Origin: G963665495 sp963665495
Lineage (GTDB): Bacteria > Desulfobacterota > Desulfovibrionia > Desulfovibrionales > Desulfovibrionaceae
Length of the DNA: 64,000 nucleotides
Direction: 5' to 3'
Assembly: GCA_963665495.1 (NCBI GenBank)
Contig: OY762289.1
Location: forward strand, 1,674,001 to 1,738,000
A program made the translations under genes and the position numbers. The notes beneath the pieces are model-generated. The model ran no database searches and was not told where the DNA came from. It saw nothing but the letters and a program-made list of their open reading frames with translations. Positions 1 to 9,159 of this stretch are shown here, in pieces (positions within the stretch are counted from its first letter, which is position 1; each line of letters starts with the position of its first letter).

Positions 1-1
1 A

Positions 2-748
2 GCTACGAATAGACATTTAATTCATTCACCAGTGCTAAATACAATTCGCATTATTGAAGATACATTATCGTCAGATTCTTTGTCAAAATTTGCACAAACC
101 ATAAACTCAAGCTTCGGACACGCAGTAGCATCATACATTGATTCAATTAAATTAACACTACAGGAGGTTGATCACGAAGAGGAAGAGTCAAATCATTTAC
201 TAAATGCCTTAACATTTATTGAAGACGAGCTAAGTTTGCTTGAAAACAGTGAAAGCAATCTTCAACTTGCACAATTATGGCACACAAGTGGCATAGCCTT
301 AGAAAATATTTATATAGCATTTATAAATACTATACAAAAATGTTCACCGAAATTACAAATCGCTACAATGTTTATTTTTTTGCAGATTTTTAACATTTGC
401 ATTAACGTATTAAGTAACCATATTTATAGCGAGCTAAACGTTATAACCCCAATAAACTATACAAAAAGTCATAAAATAACTATTAAAGAAAAAAAAGATA
501 TCAAGGAAATAATTTTAGGAAGCCTCCTCAGAAGTAATCTACGATATGTAAAAGTTAAAACAAAGCTAAATATAAGAGAGGCACCTGGAAAGAATTCAAA
601 AGTGATCGCTCAATTATCACCTTTATGGATAGTATATGAAGAATATAAAATAAACCGTTGGATTTATATTAGATATATTAACCCAGACAATAATAGGTGG
701 TGCAGTGGATGGGCCTTTTCAAAATATCTTAAAAAAATTCATCAATAG
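2..748 (+). CDS. Unknown protein with C-terminal SH3-like domain (5' end outside window)
   Basis: The reading frame is open to the left edge, so the first in-window start (GTG at 32) is probably internal and the gene is 5'-partial. The last 65 residues look like a bacterial SH3 domain: a KVKTKLNIREAPGKNSKVIA core followed by WIYIRYI and a WCSGWAFSKYL end. The N-terminal part is helical and matches nothing I recognise. One hydrophobic stretch (about residues 108-130 of the GTG form, ATMFIFLQIFNICINVL) could be a membrane segment. The DNA is very AT-rich, like the next gene and unlike the rest of the window, which suggests recent transfer. It may be paired with the downstream helicase as part of a defence locus, but nothing here proves that. 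Confidence 0.55.
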   Translation, partial: ATNRHLIHSPVLNTIRIIEDTLSSDSLSKFAQTINSSFGHAVASYIDSIKLTLQEVDHEEEESNHLLNALTFIEDELSLLENSESNLQLAQLWHTSGIALENIYIAFINTIQKCSPKLQIATMFIFLQIFNICINVLSNHIYSELNVITPINYTKSHKITIKEKKDIKEIILGSLLRSNLRYVKVKTKLNIREAPGKNSKVIAQLSPLWIVYEEYKINRWIYIRYINPDNNRWCSGWAFSKYLKKIHQ

Positions 749-844
749 TTACAGTTACAAACTACACAGCGTTACGTTTATGTTTTGAATTTGGCTAAAC
801 TGCTGAATAATAACCATCTTAAAGTCTTAATAATTAAATTTAAA

Positions 845-876
845 TAAGTAATTTATTAACTTTTTTTGCTATAATA
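845..876 (+). promoter_or_regulatory. Predicted sigma-70 promoter of the helicase gene
   Basis: A consensus TATAAT lies at 870-875, with an AT-rich, poor -35 region near 850. The -10 is only 12 bases from the ATG at 888, so the leader would be very short. A GAGG at 878-881 can serve as ribosome binding site. The 749-887 gap otherwise shows nothing. Confidence 0.45.
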
Positions 877-887
877 CGAGGTTCAAA

Positions 888-3416
888 ATGGTCGACTTCA
901 AAAAAAGACTTAAGAAAAAAAGCACATCTATAAAAGTAAATCCAATTGAAATTTATGATTCACTTGATAGAAGAAGTGAAACTGGTCCGCTAAGGCCATC
1001 CCAAAAGAAAATACTAGAAGAGTGGTATTACTCACATTTCAACGATATAAATAGTATAATAAAATTGCACACTGGAGAAGGAAAGACACTAATAGGACTT
1101 TTGTTACTTCAGTCAAAGATAAACTCCAAAGAAGGTCCATGTCTTTACATATGTCCTAATATCTACCTTGCAAAACAAGTTAAACAAGAAGCACTAAAGT
1201 TTGGCGTTCCTATCTGCGATATAACACAAGACAATGAGCTCCCAACAGAGTTTGTCAATGGAAACAAAATTTTAATTACATACGTACAAAAAGTATTCAA
1301 TGGCAAATCAATATTTGGACTTAGAAATAAATCCATTCAAGTCGGTGCAGTGATCCTCGACGATTCCCATGCATGTATCGAAGCTATCAACAACAATCTT
1401 ACGATCAAGGTAAAAAATGATCATCAACTATACACGGACATTTTAAATTTATTCGAAAGCGATATTAAATTACAAGGGGAAGGAAGTTTTCTAGAAATTG
1501 AAAATAAAGAATTTTCCACCATGCTCCCAATACCTTACTGGGCTTGGTACGACAAACGCGAAGAAATCACTAGAGTAATTATTAAGTACAAAGATGACTT
1601 TCAATTTATCTGGCCGATATTAAAAGATTGTTTAGAAAACTGCCATGCTTTCATTTCTGGAGGCTACCTTGAAATTACGCCTACATTGATGCCGATTGAA
1701 ATATTTGGAACCTTTAGCAAAGCTAAAAATAGAGTCCTGATGTCTGCCACTACACAAGATGACTCTTTCTTCATTAAAGGGCTAGGCTTTGATATCGAAT
1801 CAGTCTCCAACCCGCTTACAAACAAAGATCTTAAGTGGTCTGGGGAAAAGATGATATTAATTCCATCGCTTATTCATGACGATCTTGATCGCGACTCAGT
1901 AATCAGCTATCTAGCAAAGCCTTATGAAGATAAAAATTTTGGTATAGTGTCTCTTGCTCCAAGCTTTGGAAACAAAAATCAATACACAGAGATTGGAGCA
2001 GTTGTCGCTTCATCAAAAGATATCTATTCTCTTGTACAGTCACTTAAAAGTGGCCAATATCGAGATACGATAGTTTTTGTGAATAGATATGATGGGATTG
2101 ACCTCCCAGACAATTCTTGTAGAATCTTGATTATGGATTCAAAACCTTACTTTGACTCACTACAGTATAAATATGAAGAGGAATGCCGTTCAGACAGTGA
2201 TTTTATCAACATACGTATTGCCCAAAAAATCGAGCAAGGAATCGGGCGGAGCGTTAGAGGCGAAAAAGACTATAGTATAATTATTTTGGTAGGTGGAGAC
2301 TTAGTCAAATTTATAAGAAGTCCTATGACTAGTAGATACTTCTCAAGTCAGACTCGACAACAAATTGAAATTGGAATTCAGATAGCCCAGTTTACAAAAG
2401 AGGACGCCACCGATGACTCCCCTTTTGACACTTTAGTAAACGTAATAAAGCAAGCCTTAAATAGGGATGAAGGGTGGAAAACTTATTACTCTGAAGAAAT
2501 GGAAAATATGCAGCAAGAAAACCAAAGGGATGATTTATTTGACACCATAATCAAAGAGTATGAATCTGAAAAAAGTTATATGATTGGAGACTATCAAAGA
2601 GCATGTGAGACTGCACAGCAGCTTTGCGACAAATACTCACATAATATAGCAGAACGTGGGTGGTATTTACAGCAGCTGGCTAGATATAAATATAGGATAA
2701 GCAAGGCAGACTCAAATGCCATCCAAAAATCTGCGTTTAAGAGCAATACACAACTACTAATCCCAAAAGAAGGCGTAAATTATAGAAAAATTAACTATAT
2801 AAACGAACACAGAACTAAAAGAATTAAAGAGTGGATTATAAAATATAGTAACTATAGTGATATGATGACATCTCTTGACGGTAGCCTTCAAAACCTATCT
2901 TTCGGTATGCCTTCTGATAAGTTTGAGCTTGCTTTGCAGGAGATAGGCACCGCAATCGGTTTTATCAGTCAAAGACCGGACAAAGAATACAAAAAAGGAC
3001 CTGACAACCTGTGGTGTGGAGTTGAAAATCAATATTTTTTAATTGAATGTAAAAATGAAGTATACGATACTCGCTCAGAAATATCGAAACATGAAGCTGG
3101 GCAGATGAATACACACTGTGGATGGTTTGAAAGTTTTTACGGAGAAGAAAAATGCAAACGCATATTAATTATATCGACCAACAAACTATCTTATTATGCC
3201 GATTTTACACATGATGTAGAAATTATGCGGAAAGAAAAACTAAAACAACTAAAAGAGAACATTCGAAATTTTTTTAAAGAGTTCTCAAAATATAACATTC
3301 ACGAGATAAGTGACGACAAAATTCAGAGCTTTATTGATATCCATAATCTTGACATACAAAACCTGACTACTATCTACTCAGAAGGATATAAAAAGTTAAC
3401 GGCCCCTAACAAGTGA
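888..3416 (+). CDS. Superfamily 2 DEAD/DEAH-like helicase with PD-(D/E)XK-like C-terminus
   Basis: This 842-residue protein has helicase motif I (HTGEGKT, about residue 60), a DEAD-box variant DDSHA (about 157), SAT-like LMSATTQDD in motif III position, and motif VI QGIGRSVRG (about 450). Near residue 705 GPDNLW is followed by LIECKNEV. That is the D...ExK layout of PD-(D/E)XK nucleases, so the protein may both unwind and cut nucleic acid. Between the two parts is a helical region. The DNA is strongly AT-rich. Helicase-nuclease fusions of this size are common in phage-defence loci, and that is my best guess for its role. The helicase call is firm; the nuclease call is by motif only. Confidence 0.75.
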   Translation: MVDFKKRLKKKSTSIKVNPIEIYDSLDRRSETGPLRPSQKKILEEWYYSHFNDINSIIKLHTGEGKTLIGLLLLQSKINSKEGPCLYICPNIYLAKQVKQEALKFGVPICDITQDNELPTEFVNGNKILITYVQKVFNGKSIFGLRNKSIQVGAVILDDSHACIEAINNNLTIKVKNDHQLYTDILNLFESDIKLQGEGSFLEIENKEFSTMLPIPYWAWYDKREEITRVIIKYKDDFQFIWPILKDCLENCHAFISGGYLEITPTLMPIEIFGTFSKAKNRVLMSATTQDDSFFIKGLGFDIESVSNPLTNKDLKWSGEKMILIPSLIHDDLDRDSVISYLAKPYEDKNFGIVSLAPSFGNKNQYTEIGAVVASSKDIYSLVQSLKSGQYRDTIVFVNRYDGIDLPDNSCRILIMDSKPYFDSLQYKYEEECRSDSDFINIRIAQKIEQGIGRSVRGEKDYSIIILVGGDLVKFIRSPMTSRYFSSQTRQQIEIGIQIAQFTKEDATDDSPFDTLVNVIKQALNRDEGWKTYYSEEMENMQQENQRDDLFDTIIKEYESEKSYMIGDYQRACETAQQLCDKYSHNIAERGWYLQQLARYKYRISKADSNAIQKSAFKSNTQLLIPKEGVNYRKINYINEHRTKRIKEWIIKYSNYSDMMTSLDGSLQNLSFGMPSDKFELALQEIGTAIGFISQRPDKEYKKGPDNLWCGVENQYFLIECKNEVYDTRSEISKHEAGQMNTHCGWFESFYGEEKCKRILIISTNKLSYYADFTHDVEIMRKEKLKQLKENIRNFFKEFSKYNIHEISDDKIQSFIDIHNLDIQNLTTIYSEGYKKLTAPNK

Positions 3417-3649
3417 TCTCAATGCATACAGGTACTGAATGAAAAAATTGAAGTTGTCTCGACTATATCTGACATTTCCTCTTAAAAATAAAGAAGTTCT
3501 TTCGTTTGATGGGGTAGCACAATCCACCAAACCGAGCACCATGCTCAAAGGAGAACAGAAAAGGCTTGGGTTGTTTAGACCATCGAGCGACATTTTAAAA
3601 ATGGACAAATTTTTATATCAGGAGCTCTTCATGAGTACACATCAATACC
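3417..3649. other. Junction between AT-rich genes and the mobilization module, no clear gene
   Basis: Composition shifts here from AT-rich to mixed. Short overlapping open frames exist on both strands (around 3439-3666 and 3396-3608) but they overlap each other, lack good ribosome sites and match nothing I know. It could hold the remnant of a mobile element end. Confidence 0.3.
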
Positions 3650-4288
3650 TTATTTCGCCCCATTAATAGGCGCTACATTACATCCCTCGTCATCTTTAAA
3701 CGACGGATCAGCCCCAAGATCCAGCAGGAAATCTCGGGCTTCGTGGTGGCGCTCGTTGACGGCTTTGTGCAAGAGCGTCCACCCGCCGTCCTTGCCTTTC
3801 ATGTCGAAACCGGCGGCGGCAAAGGTGGCGAGAGTGGAGACGGTGTGTTCTGCGAGGATGAAGGATTCGAATACGGCTGGATAGGCAGAACCGGTGCAGG
3901 GGGCGTACATATCCGCTCCAAGGGCGAGGAGCGTACTGACGACCTCGGTACGGCCTTGGCAGGCGGCATTGTGGAGCGGGGAGAGTCCTTCGTTGTTTTC
4001 GAACGTGAGGGAAGCTCCGTAGCGGCGTAAGAGAATGACTGGTTCGGCTGTGAACGCGTAGGCAAATGGCGGATTTTCTTCTTTCAAGTCCGGTACGTTT
4101 GGATCGAGCTCCAGTTCCAGCAACAGTTTCATTATACGTGTGGCACCAAAGGTTGCGGCCCGATGCAAAAAGGTTTCTCCCAATTCGTCCACTGCGTACG
4201 GATTATTCCCCTCATCCACCCAGGCCTTGAATTCGTCCGGATTGTTGCGAATGAGTAGTTTTGTTTCAAGATCATGCTGGTCAATCAT
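3650..4288 (-). CDS. Ankyrin repeat protein
   Basis: This 212-residue protein carries ankyrin units of the form GETFLHRAATFGATRIMKLL, GLSPLHNAACQGRTEVVSTL and GWTLLHKAVNERHHEARDFL. It has no signal peptide or membrane segment, so it is probably cytoplasmic and binds a protein partner. An AAGGAG ribosome site sits six bases before the ATG. It starts 29 bases after the relaxase stop on the same strand, so it is probably co-transcribed with the mobilization genes as cargo. Partner and function are unknown. Confidence 0.8.
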   Translation of the reverse strand: MIDQHDLETKLLIRNNPDEFKAWVDEGNNPYAVDELGETFLHRAATFGATRIMKLLLELELDPNVPDLKEENPPFAYAFTAEPVILLRRYGASLTFENNEGLSPLHNAACQGRTEVVSTLLALGADMYAPCTGSAYPAVFESFILAEHTVSTLATFAAAGFDMKGKDGGWTLLHKAVNERHHEARDFLLDLGADPSFKDDEGCNVAPINGAK

Positions 4289-4317
4289 TGGTTTCTCCTT
4301 GATGCTTTTAACTGTTG

Positions 4318-5322
4318 TTATCTCTCGTAGCCGGCCTCAAAAAATTGCTTCATTTGAAATTTAAAGTTGTTGAAGGATCGCTTCAGGGCTTTGTTCTGGT
4401 GTGATAACCGTCTGTGCTCCCTCAAATAGTATCTCCAGGCCTGCTTTTCCTGATACGTTTTCAAAGCTTTTGCTGGCGCAAGATCGTAGCGTTCGTTGAT
4501 TTCATACTTCCCTGTGCTGGCCTGGTAGTTCCCAAGGCGTTTTTCGAGAGCAGCGCGTGAGAATTCGCGACCGATGGAGCTGGCCTTTATGTGGAGGTTG
4601 CCTTTGACTGGGGAATCAATGGCGGAGACGATGCAGCCGTTGCCGCGCAAGCGGATCGTCAGACCGTGCCAGGCCAATTGCTTATGCAGATGTTGCCAAC
4701 TTTCAGCGCTTTCCAGAATCTCGCGGATAGTTTCCCGGCGTTCCAGGACGTAGCTTTCAAAGGATTTCAGGCCGGTCTTTGTCTCGAACGTACGTGACTT
4801 CTGGCTGAGTTTGGGGTGCTGGGCGTTTGGATCGCGGCCAGGATCAACGGCCAGGCCGTACTCTTTTTCAAGTTGCCTGCAGAGTTTATCGCGTTTGATT
4901 TTGTCCCAGCCCGGATCGTGCCGGGCCTTTGTTCGCGCATTGATCATGTTGTAGGCGATGTGCATGTGCAAGTTGGCCGTATTCGTATGCACGGCGCAGA
5001 CGCGCTCGTGATCCTGAAAACCCAGTGTTTCGGCAAAGGATTTTTCGATTTCCCTGAGCTTGTCCTCATTGAGCTTCGGCGCGTCTTCGGGGCGAAAGGA
5101 GACGATGAGATGGTATGTCTTCTCCTTGGTCGTACGGCGGTTGCAGGCCTGGGTGGCCTTGATTTCATCCAGAGCAAGCTCGAAATCGTCCCCAGCAAAA
5201 CAGCCTTCTGTCCAGACAGACATGCATTTCTCACCGTTGTTTTTCGTGTCCGCGATGTATTGGCCAAGTCGCTGGATATTGTCGCTCTGCGGATTCTCGA
5301 GCTTTTCGCGCTTGCTGATCAT
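4318..5322 (-). CDS. MOBP-type relaxase
   Basis: A 334-residue relaxase that would nick oriT and pilot the transferred strand. Motif III is clear: HTNTANLHMHIAYN, with the three metal-binding histidines (about residues 112-125). KTYHLIVSFRPED upstream is typical of relaxase/mobilization nucleases. It is shorter than TraI of RP4 and lacks a helicase or primase domain, as in small mobilizable elements. Its start overlaps the end of the MobC-like gene by four bases, indicating translational coupling. It needs a helper conjugation apparatus, since no type IV secretion genes are in the window. Confidence 0.85.
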   Translation of the reverse strand: MISKREKLENPQSDNIQRLGQYIADTKNNGEKCMSVWTEGCFAGDDFELALDEIKATQACNRRTTKEKTYHLIVSFRPEDAPKLNEDKLREIEKSFAETLGFQDHERVCAVHTNTANLHMHIAYNMINARTKARHDPGWDKIKRDKLCRQLEKEYGLAVDPGRDPNAQHPKLSQKSRTFETKTGLKSFESYVLERRETIREILESAESWQHLHKQLAWHGLTIRLRGNGCIVSAIDSPVKGNLHIKASSIGREFSRAALEKRLGNYQASTGKYEINERYDLAPAKALKTYQEKQAWRYYLREHRRLSHQNKALKRSFNNFKFQMKQFFEAGYER

Positions 5323-5678
5323 AGCTCCGCCCGTATTGTTTCAATGACGCTCCGCATTTCCTTTTGGCGTGCTTCAATCAGCTTTAAAATTCTTCGCAGT
5401 TCTGCGGGGGCGGTGTATGTGCTTGCAGACGAGGTAAGGCCAAGTTTCAGAAGGCCGCCCAGACGCGCAAGATCCGCGTTGACCTTCAGAAGATTTTTGA
5501 AGTTCTGCTGATTTTCACTGGAGTCGATTTTTATTCCGAGCAGCGCACGGCGGCAGAGATCGGAAATGGTAAATCCGGTGCGTTGGCTCAAAGTGAGGAT
5601 CAGCTCGTAATCATCCTGGTTCACGTATGCCTTGAGACAGAATTTTCTCCGCTGTTTGTCCGGTAGTTTTGGCTTCAT
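5319..5678 (-). CDS. MobC/TraJ-like relaxosome accessory protein
   Basis: A small basic protein with KLPDKQRRKFCLKAYVN leading into a ribbon-helix-helix-like segment, typical of MobC/TraJ proteins that bind oriT and recruit the relaxase. The frame is open further upstream to 5708, but ATG at 5678 is preceded by AAAGGA at a good distance, so I choose it (119 residues). It lies directly between the probable oriT and the relaxase gene and overlaps the relaxase start. Confidence 0.75.
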   Translation of the reverse strand: MKPKLPDKQRRKFCLKAYVNQDDYELILTLSQRTGFTISDLCRRALLGIKIDSSENQQNFKNLLKVNADLARLGGLLKLGLTSSASTYTAPAELRRILKLIEARQKEMRSVIETIRAEL

Positions 5679-5720
5679 CTGCAAAATCCTTTCAACGTTG
5701 AGCTGCAAGCGAATAAGTTT

Positions 5721-5790
5721 CTCTGGTCTTGACCAGAGCAGGACGCAAAGTGGCCACTTGAAAAGTGGTCCTACTTTGCACGTCCTGCCC
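5721..5790. other. Probable origin of transfer (oriT) with nic-like sequence
   Basis: Between the traL-like gene and the mobC-like gene is a perfect 8-bp palindrome (5721-5738, CTCTGGTC/GACCAGAG, two-base loop). A long imperfect inverted repeat follows at 5738-5788: GCAGGACG..CAAAGTGG on the left, CTACTTTGCACGTCCTGC on the right. The right end reads GTCCTGCCCC, close to the RP4-family nic core (ATCCTG with cleavage after the G). A further 9-bp inverted repeat, GCTCAATTG/CAATTGAGC, lies at 5857-5865 and 5897-5905. The arrangement traK, traL, oriT, mobC, relaxase resembles the IncP transfer origin region. Confidence 0.6.
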
Positions 5791-5962
5791 CAAGAATTGC
5801 GCGTACGAAATGGCCACTATTGGCATTTAAAATGCTTCAAATGTGTAGAAAATGGTGCTCAATTGGAGTTTACAGATTTTGTGCTGTTTTTACGCACAAT
5901 TGAGCCCTATGTACGTACAATTTGTGCAATGGTAGGCGCATATCATGTCCTTTTTTCGCCAA

Positions 5963-6703
5963 TTATAGCTCGGCAGGATCCAGACATTCGTTTTTCAGCT
6001 GTTTCCAAATCATGAAGATTCGCTGACGATTCATGATGAAGGCAAGTTCCCCTTGCCCCTCGCCTTTATATACCTGCTGAAAGGTTACTCTTTGCCCGAG
6101 CATGTTCATAAGATCACGTTTGAAAAGGCTCTGAATAGAGGGGAGATTGATAACAGCATAAAATCTATGGCTGTTTTCTTTGTAAAACGCCGTATCAGTA
6201 AATTTTTTGCCATTGACTACGACTTCTCCCCAAAATGGATTGATCCAAATCACGACGTTCTCAAAAATATCTGCTGTTTCAACTGTTCCACGTGTCGTAT
6301 CGTCCAATTCCTTACCCGCACCGAGAATGCAATGGGCATAGACTGTGTGTCCATATCCTTTCAGAAGTTCGAGTGCTCCAGTATCTCTTATGTATGAAGT
6401 AATGGGATTGAAGCTGCTTGATCCGTTATCTATCACGATATTATCGTCTTCATTGCTGGCTATAAGTTGCTCCATTAGCGTATCGAGCTGAGCCTTTTCA
6501 AAATTGCCCTCCGCGTCTACCAATTTAAGCGGGCGAACGTTTAACTTGGGGATACTAATAAGCCCACTCGATTCATTTAACGGGTCTGTGTCGTAGCAAA
6601 TGCATTCGCCGTATATTTCTTGTAGATACTGAGCGAGTATAAAAGCGATAAACGTTTTGCCGATGCCACCTTTTTTCTGTAAAATAAAATGGATACTTGC
6701 CAT
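5963..6703 (-). CDS. TraL-like ParA-family ATPase
   Basis: A 246-residue P-loop ATPase with the deviant Walker A KKGGIGKT at residues 10-17 and a DTDP motif (about 38), as in ParA/MinD proteins. Its place directly after a TraK-like gene and beside oriT fits TraL of IncP-type plasmids, a transfer-region ATPase of unclear role. Start ATG at 6703 lies three bases after the traK-like stop, so the two are co-translated. Plasmid partition ParA is the alternative, but no ParB partner is present. Confidence 0.7.
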   Translation of the reverse strand: MASIHFILQKKGGIGKTFIAFILAQYLQEIYGECICYDTDPLNESSGLISIPKLNVRPLKLVDAEGNFEKAQLDTLMEQLIASNEDDNIVIDNGSSSFNPITSYIRDTGALELLKGYGHTVYAHCILGAGKELDDTTRGTVETADIFENVVIWINPFWGEVVVNGKKFTDTAFYKENSHRFYAVINLPSIQSLFKRDLMNMLGQRVTFQQVYKGEGQGELAFIMNRQRIFMIWKQLKNECLDPAEL

Positions 6704-6706
6704 AAG

Positions 6707-6988
6707 TTACTCCCATATGGTTTTAGGGTCGATTAAAGTGTTGTCTGTTTTTCCAAGCGATTGTGTTTTTTTTATTGATTGAGTCGGATTGTTCTTAAGA
6801 GGGACATGTGCGACAGTCCCCTTGAGATGCTGCAAGAAGCTTCGATACGTGAGGTGCTCGATTCTTCCATTCTCTTTAAGCGCTTCATATGCTGATTTTT
6901 TGGTATGTCCTTTATCAAGCATTGCAGCTATTTCATCTTTCAAGGCAACAAATTCCATTTTGTTCAAATGATGCGGTTTTCCGGCCAT
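6707..6988 (-). CDS. TraK-like oriT-binding protein
   Basis: A 93-residue basic protein. Residues 10-55 form a helix-turn-helix-like unit (LKDEIAAMLDKGHTKKSAYE, then LTYRSFLQHLKG) resembling TraK of IncP plasmids, which wraps oriT DNA. AAAGGAG stands before the ATG. It is followed immediately by the TraL-like gene on the same strand. Confidence 0.65.
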   Translation of the reverse strand: MAGKPHHLNKMEFVALKDEIAAMLDKGHTKKSAYEALKENGRIEHLTYRSFLQHLKGTVAHVPLKNNPTQSIKKTQSLGKTDNTLIDPKTIWE

Positions 6989-7164
6989 ATGATGGCTCCT
7001 TTTGAGATTGTAGTTTTGAAGAAGCCAAAGGACTCAGGCGAATCCTCATCGCGACTTGGATAATCCGTACGGATGAGGTAATTGTATTTCGGTTGAGGTG
7101 CGTCCCCGGTACTGGTTAATAAAAAATGATCCTTTCCTCTGGATTTGATGTCATCGAATGTCAT
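6964..7164 (-). CDS. Small hypothetical protein overlapping traK start
   Basis: A 66-residue frame (MTFDDIKSRG...) that overlaps the first 25 bases of the traK-like gene in another frame. It has no clear ribosome site, and its start codon falls inside the TGATGTCAT repeat zone. The sequence matches nothing I recognise. It may be a real short leader gene or chance. Confidence 0.3.
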   Translation of the reverse strand: MTFDDIKSRGKDHFLLTSTGDAPQPKYNYLIRTDYPSRDEDSPESFGFFKTTISKGAIIWPENRII

Positions 7165-7360
7165 CATGCCATCAGTGCTAGTAAAATCAGCATGCTACAG
7201 ATGATGACATTAAATTCCATGATGTCATTTGATGTCATGCTCTTTTGAGTTTGTTGACGTATCCATGACATGGAAAAATTGATGTCATCTTGATGTTATA
7301 AGCATAACTATTTGATAATTTTAACATCAATGACAAATGACATATGATGACATCAAAATT
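7141..7360. repeat. TGATGTCAT repeat cluster (iterons or operators)
   Basis: A nine-base motif, TGATGTCAT, occurs at 7146-7154, 7220-7228, 7230-7238 and 7280-7288, and in inverse form (ATGACATCA) at 7347-7355. Degenerate copies occur around 7157-7164, 7203-7210, 7265-7271, 7291-7299 and 7331-7343. The cluster lies between the DUF3987 gene and the transfer genes and extends into the start of the small 66-residue frame. The density fits iterons of a replication origin or a multi-site operator. The surroundings are AT-rich, as expected for either. Confidence 0.55.
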
Positions 7361-7362
7361 CC

Positions 7363-9159
7363 CTATCCAGTAGTAATTGTCATCAGTCTGCAAATTGTGT
7401 TTCTCCCCACGACTATGGAGCGCTTCTTTGGATCTCGGCTTTTGCTGATGCCTAACTTTTTCCAGGACCTGCCTATGACTCTGCCGTCTATAGCTATGTT
7501 GCTGCCTATATTTACCTGCTCAACCACACGAGAAACCGGCAGTTGTCCATTCTGAATTTCGGCCTGTAGATCGAGGATCGCCAGAGCAACACGGCGTTCG
7601 AGCGGTTCGGCTTCAACTGCCTTCTTCCTGCCATGGCCGATGAGAGACCACGCTTGCTGCTGATGTTCGCGAAACCAGTCGGCAAGTACTATGGCCTTTT
7701 TCATGGTATCGAGGCTCACAAGGGAAAAGTCATCGTGCTGTCCGGCGACAGCTTCAAGTAAGTGAATAATCAGACAGAGGCGCAAGCATTGGTCCCTCAG
7801 TTTGGACAAGACGCTATCCTCATCGTCGGCAGACCCCATCCATGATTCCGTTGCAATGCGGTCATGCCATTGGACATATATTTGCTTGGCTTCTTTTGAT
7901 ACTCCGATATATTGAGTGCTTCCATTCTCTGACAGTTTCAGAGAAAGAAAAGACCTCGCAATCTCAGTCAAATCGGGCAGGTGTTTAAAGTCGGCTTCGG
8001 AGAACAACTGCGGACCAGTTTGAACAAAACGGATGAACATAAAACGAGGCAGAAATCCGCTTTCGGCGTCCGACTTACAGAATGCTTCCGCAAGTTTCTT
8101 CGGCTGGATACCGCCAAAGATACTGAGACAGGCGTTTCTGATATACGTGTCTTTCCCATTGTCGGCCCTATTGGTCTTCCAGGCACCGCAATCATAAAGG
8201 GTCATCAATCTGTTTTTTGTACTGCCTTTCTCGCCGCTGTATTTGTCCAGGTCCAGCAACAACCCTGATATTTCATCCCGATACCACATTGCACCGCGCG
8301 GATTGTCCCGCAACACCGTACGCAAAGCTTCGGTGGTCACGTCCTCGACAAAGACTTGCTTAAGCTTCGGCCGTTCTGGTGCCGGTCCAGGATCATCAAT
8401 TTTTCCCTTGGTGTAGGCCTTGAGCGTTTCCTTGTACCGAAGAGTTTCGTTTTCATAATCCGCGTTTGCATCGAGCCATTCCTTGTAATATTCGGCCTCG
8501 ACATCATTGATGGCATCAAGCATGGCGTTCGTGCATGGGCTTTTCCCGGAACCGGATTTACCCACTAGACACAGATACATATTCGCACAGGGTTTCCAGT
8601 TGCCTTTAATCATCAGACCTCTGGCTCTGCCGATGGTTGCAGAAGACAAGGACAACATCGCGCATACTGGAACTTCCAGCGGAACACTGAACGCGCTGGC
8701 CGCGTCCTGTATTATACTTTGGATCAGGTCGGGAAACACACCAACCGGAACCGGCGGCGGTGGTGGCAGGAATGAAGGAAAGGCGTCTTCGTCGTCTGCG
8801 GTGTCGTCAGGTGGTATGGCAACCTGCGGCGCGTTGTTCATTTTCTTTGGCTGTGCGCGGTCTCTCCGGTTGGATTCTTCGATTGCACGGGCGATGGCAT
8901 CGGACCTTTCTTGTTGGGTCATGCCGTTGAGTTCGCCAGCGGTATTCAGGGTGTCCATGACTTCGCGTCCGGAGATGTCAGCATCAATAAAATCGCCAAG
9001 TCTCCTGCAGGCATTAACATAACGATGTTCGCGCTCTGCTATAGTTGCGCCGAATACCTTGTTTGCTTCTTCAGCAAGCACTTGTTTTGCACGTACAGTG
9101 GCGCCACTATCGGCATAGAACAGGGATGCGTCATGAAGGCTGGTAAAATCATGATTCAT
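7363..9159 (-). CDS. DUF3987 (YfjI-like) primase/helicase-type ATPase
   Basis: A 598-residue protein with a Walker A GKSGSGKS (about residue 200), acidic motifs in FVEDVTTEAL and WYRDEISGLL, and a sensor-like CLSIFGGIQP. These are typical of DUF3987 proteins, which replace primase/helicase functions on many plasmids and integrative elements. A proline-rich linker (about residues 130-140) separates an N-terminal helical part from the ATPase. A weak AAGGGGG ribosome site precedes the ATG. Its location beside a repeat cluster suggests it acts in replication of the excised element. Confidence 0.75.
   Translation of the reverse strand: MNHDFTSLHDASLFYADSGATVRAKQVLAEEANKVFGATIAEREHRYVNACRRLGDFIDADISGREVMDTLNTAGELNGMTQQERSDAIARAIEESNRRDRAQPKKMNNAPQVAIPPDDTADDEDAFPSFLPPPPPVPVGVFPDLIQSIIQDAASAFSVPLEVPVCAMLSLSSATIGRARGLMIKGNWKPCANMYLCLVGKSGSGKSPCTNAMLDAINDVEAEYYKEWLDANADYENETLRYKETLKAYTKGKIDDPGPAPERPKLKQVFVEDVTTEALRTVLRDNPRGAMWYRDEISGLLLDLDKYSGEKGSTKNRLMTLYDCGAWKTNRADNGKDTYIRNACLSIFGGIQPKKLAEAFCKSDAESGFLPRFMFIRFVQTGPQLFSEADFKHLPDLTEIARSFLSLKLSENGSTQYIGVSKEAKQIYVQWHDRIATESWMGSADDEDSVLSKLRDQCLRLCLIIHLLEAVAGQHDDFSLVSLDTMKKAIVLADWFREHQQQAWSLIGHGRKKAVEAEPLERRVALAILDLQAEIQNGQLPVSRVVEQVNIGSNIAIDGRVIGRSWKKLGISKSRDPKKRSIVVGRNTICRLMTITTG

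Noticed and set aside
5963..6703. Plasmid partition ParA
   Set aside because: No ParB or centromere-like partner; the neighbours are TraK-like and oriT, favouring TraL.
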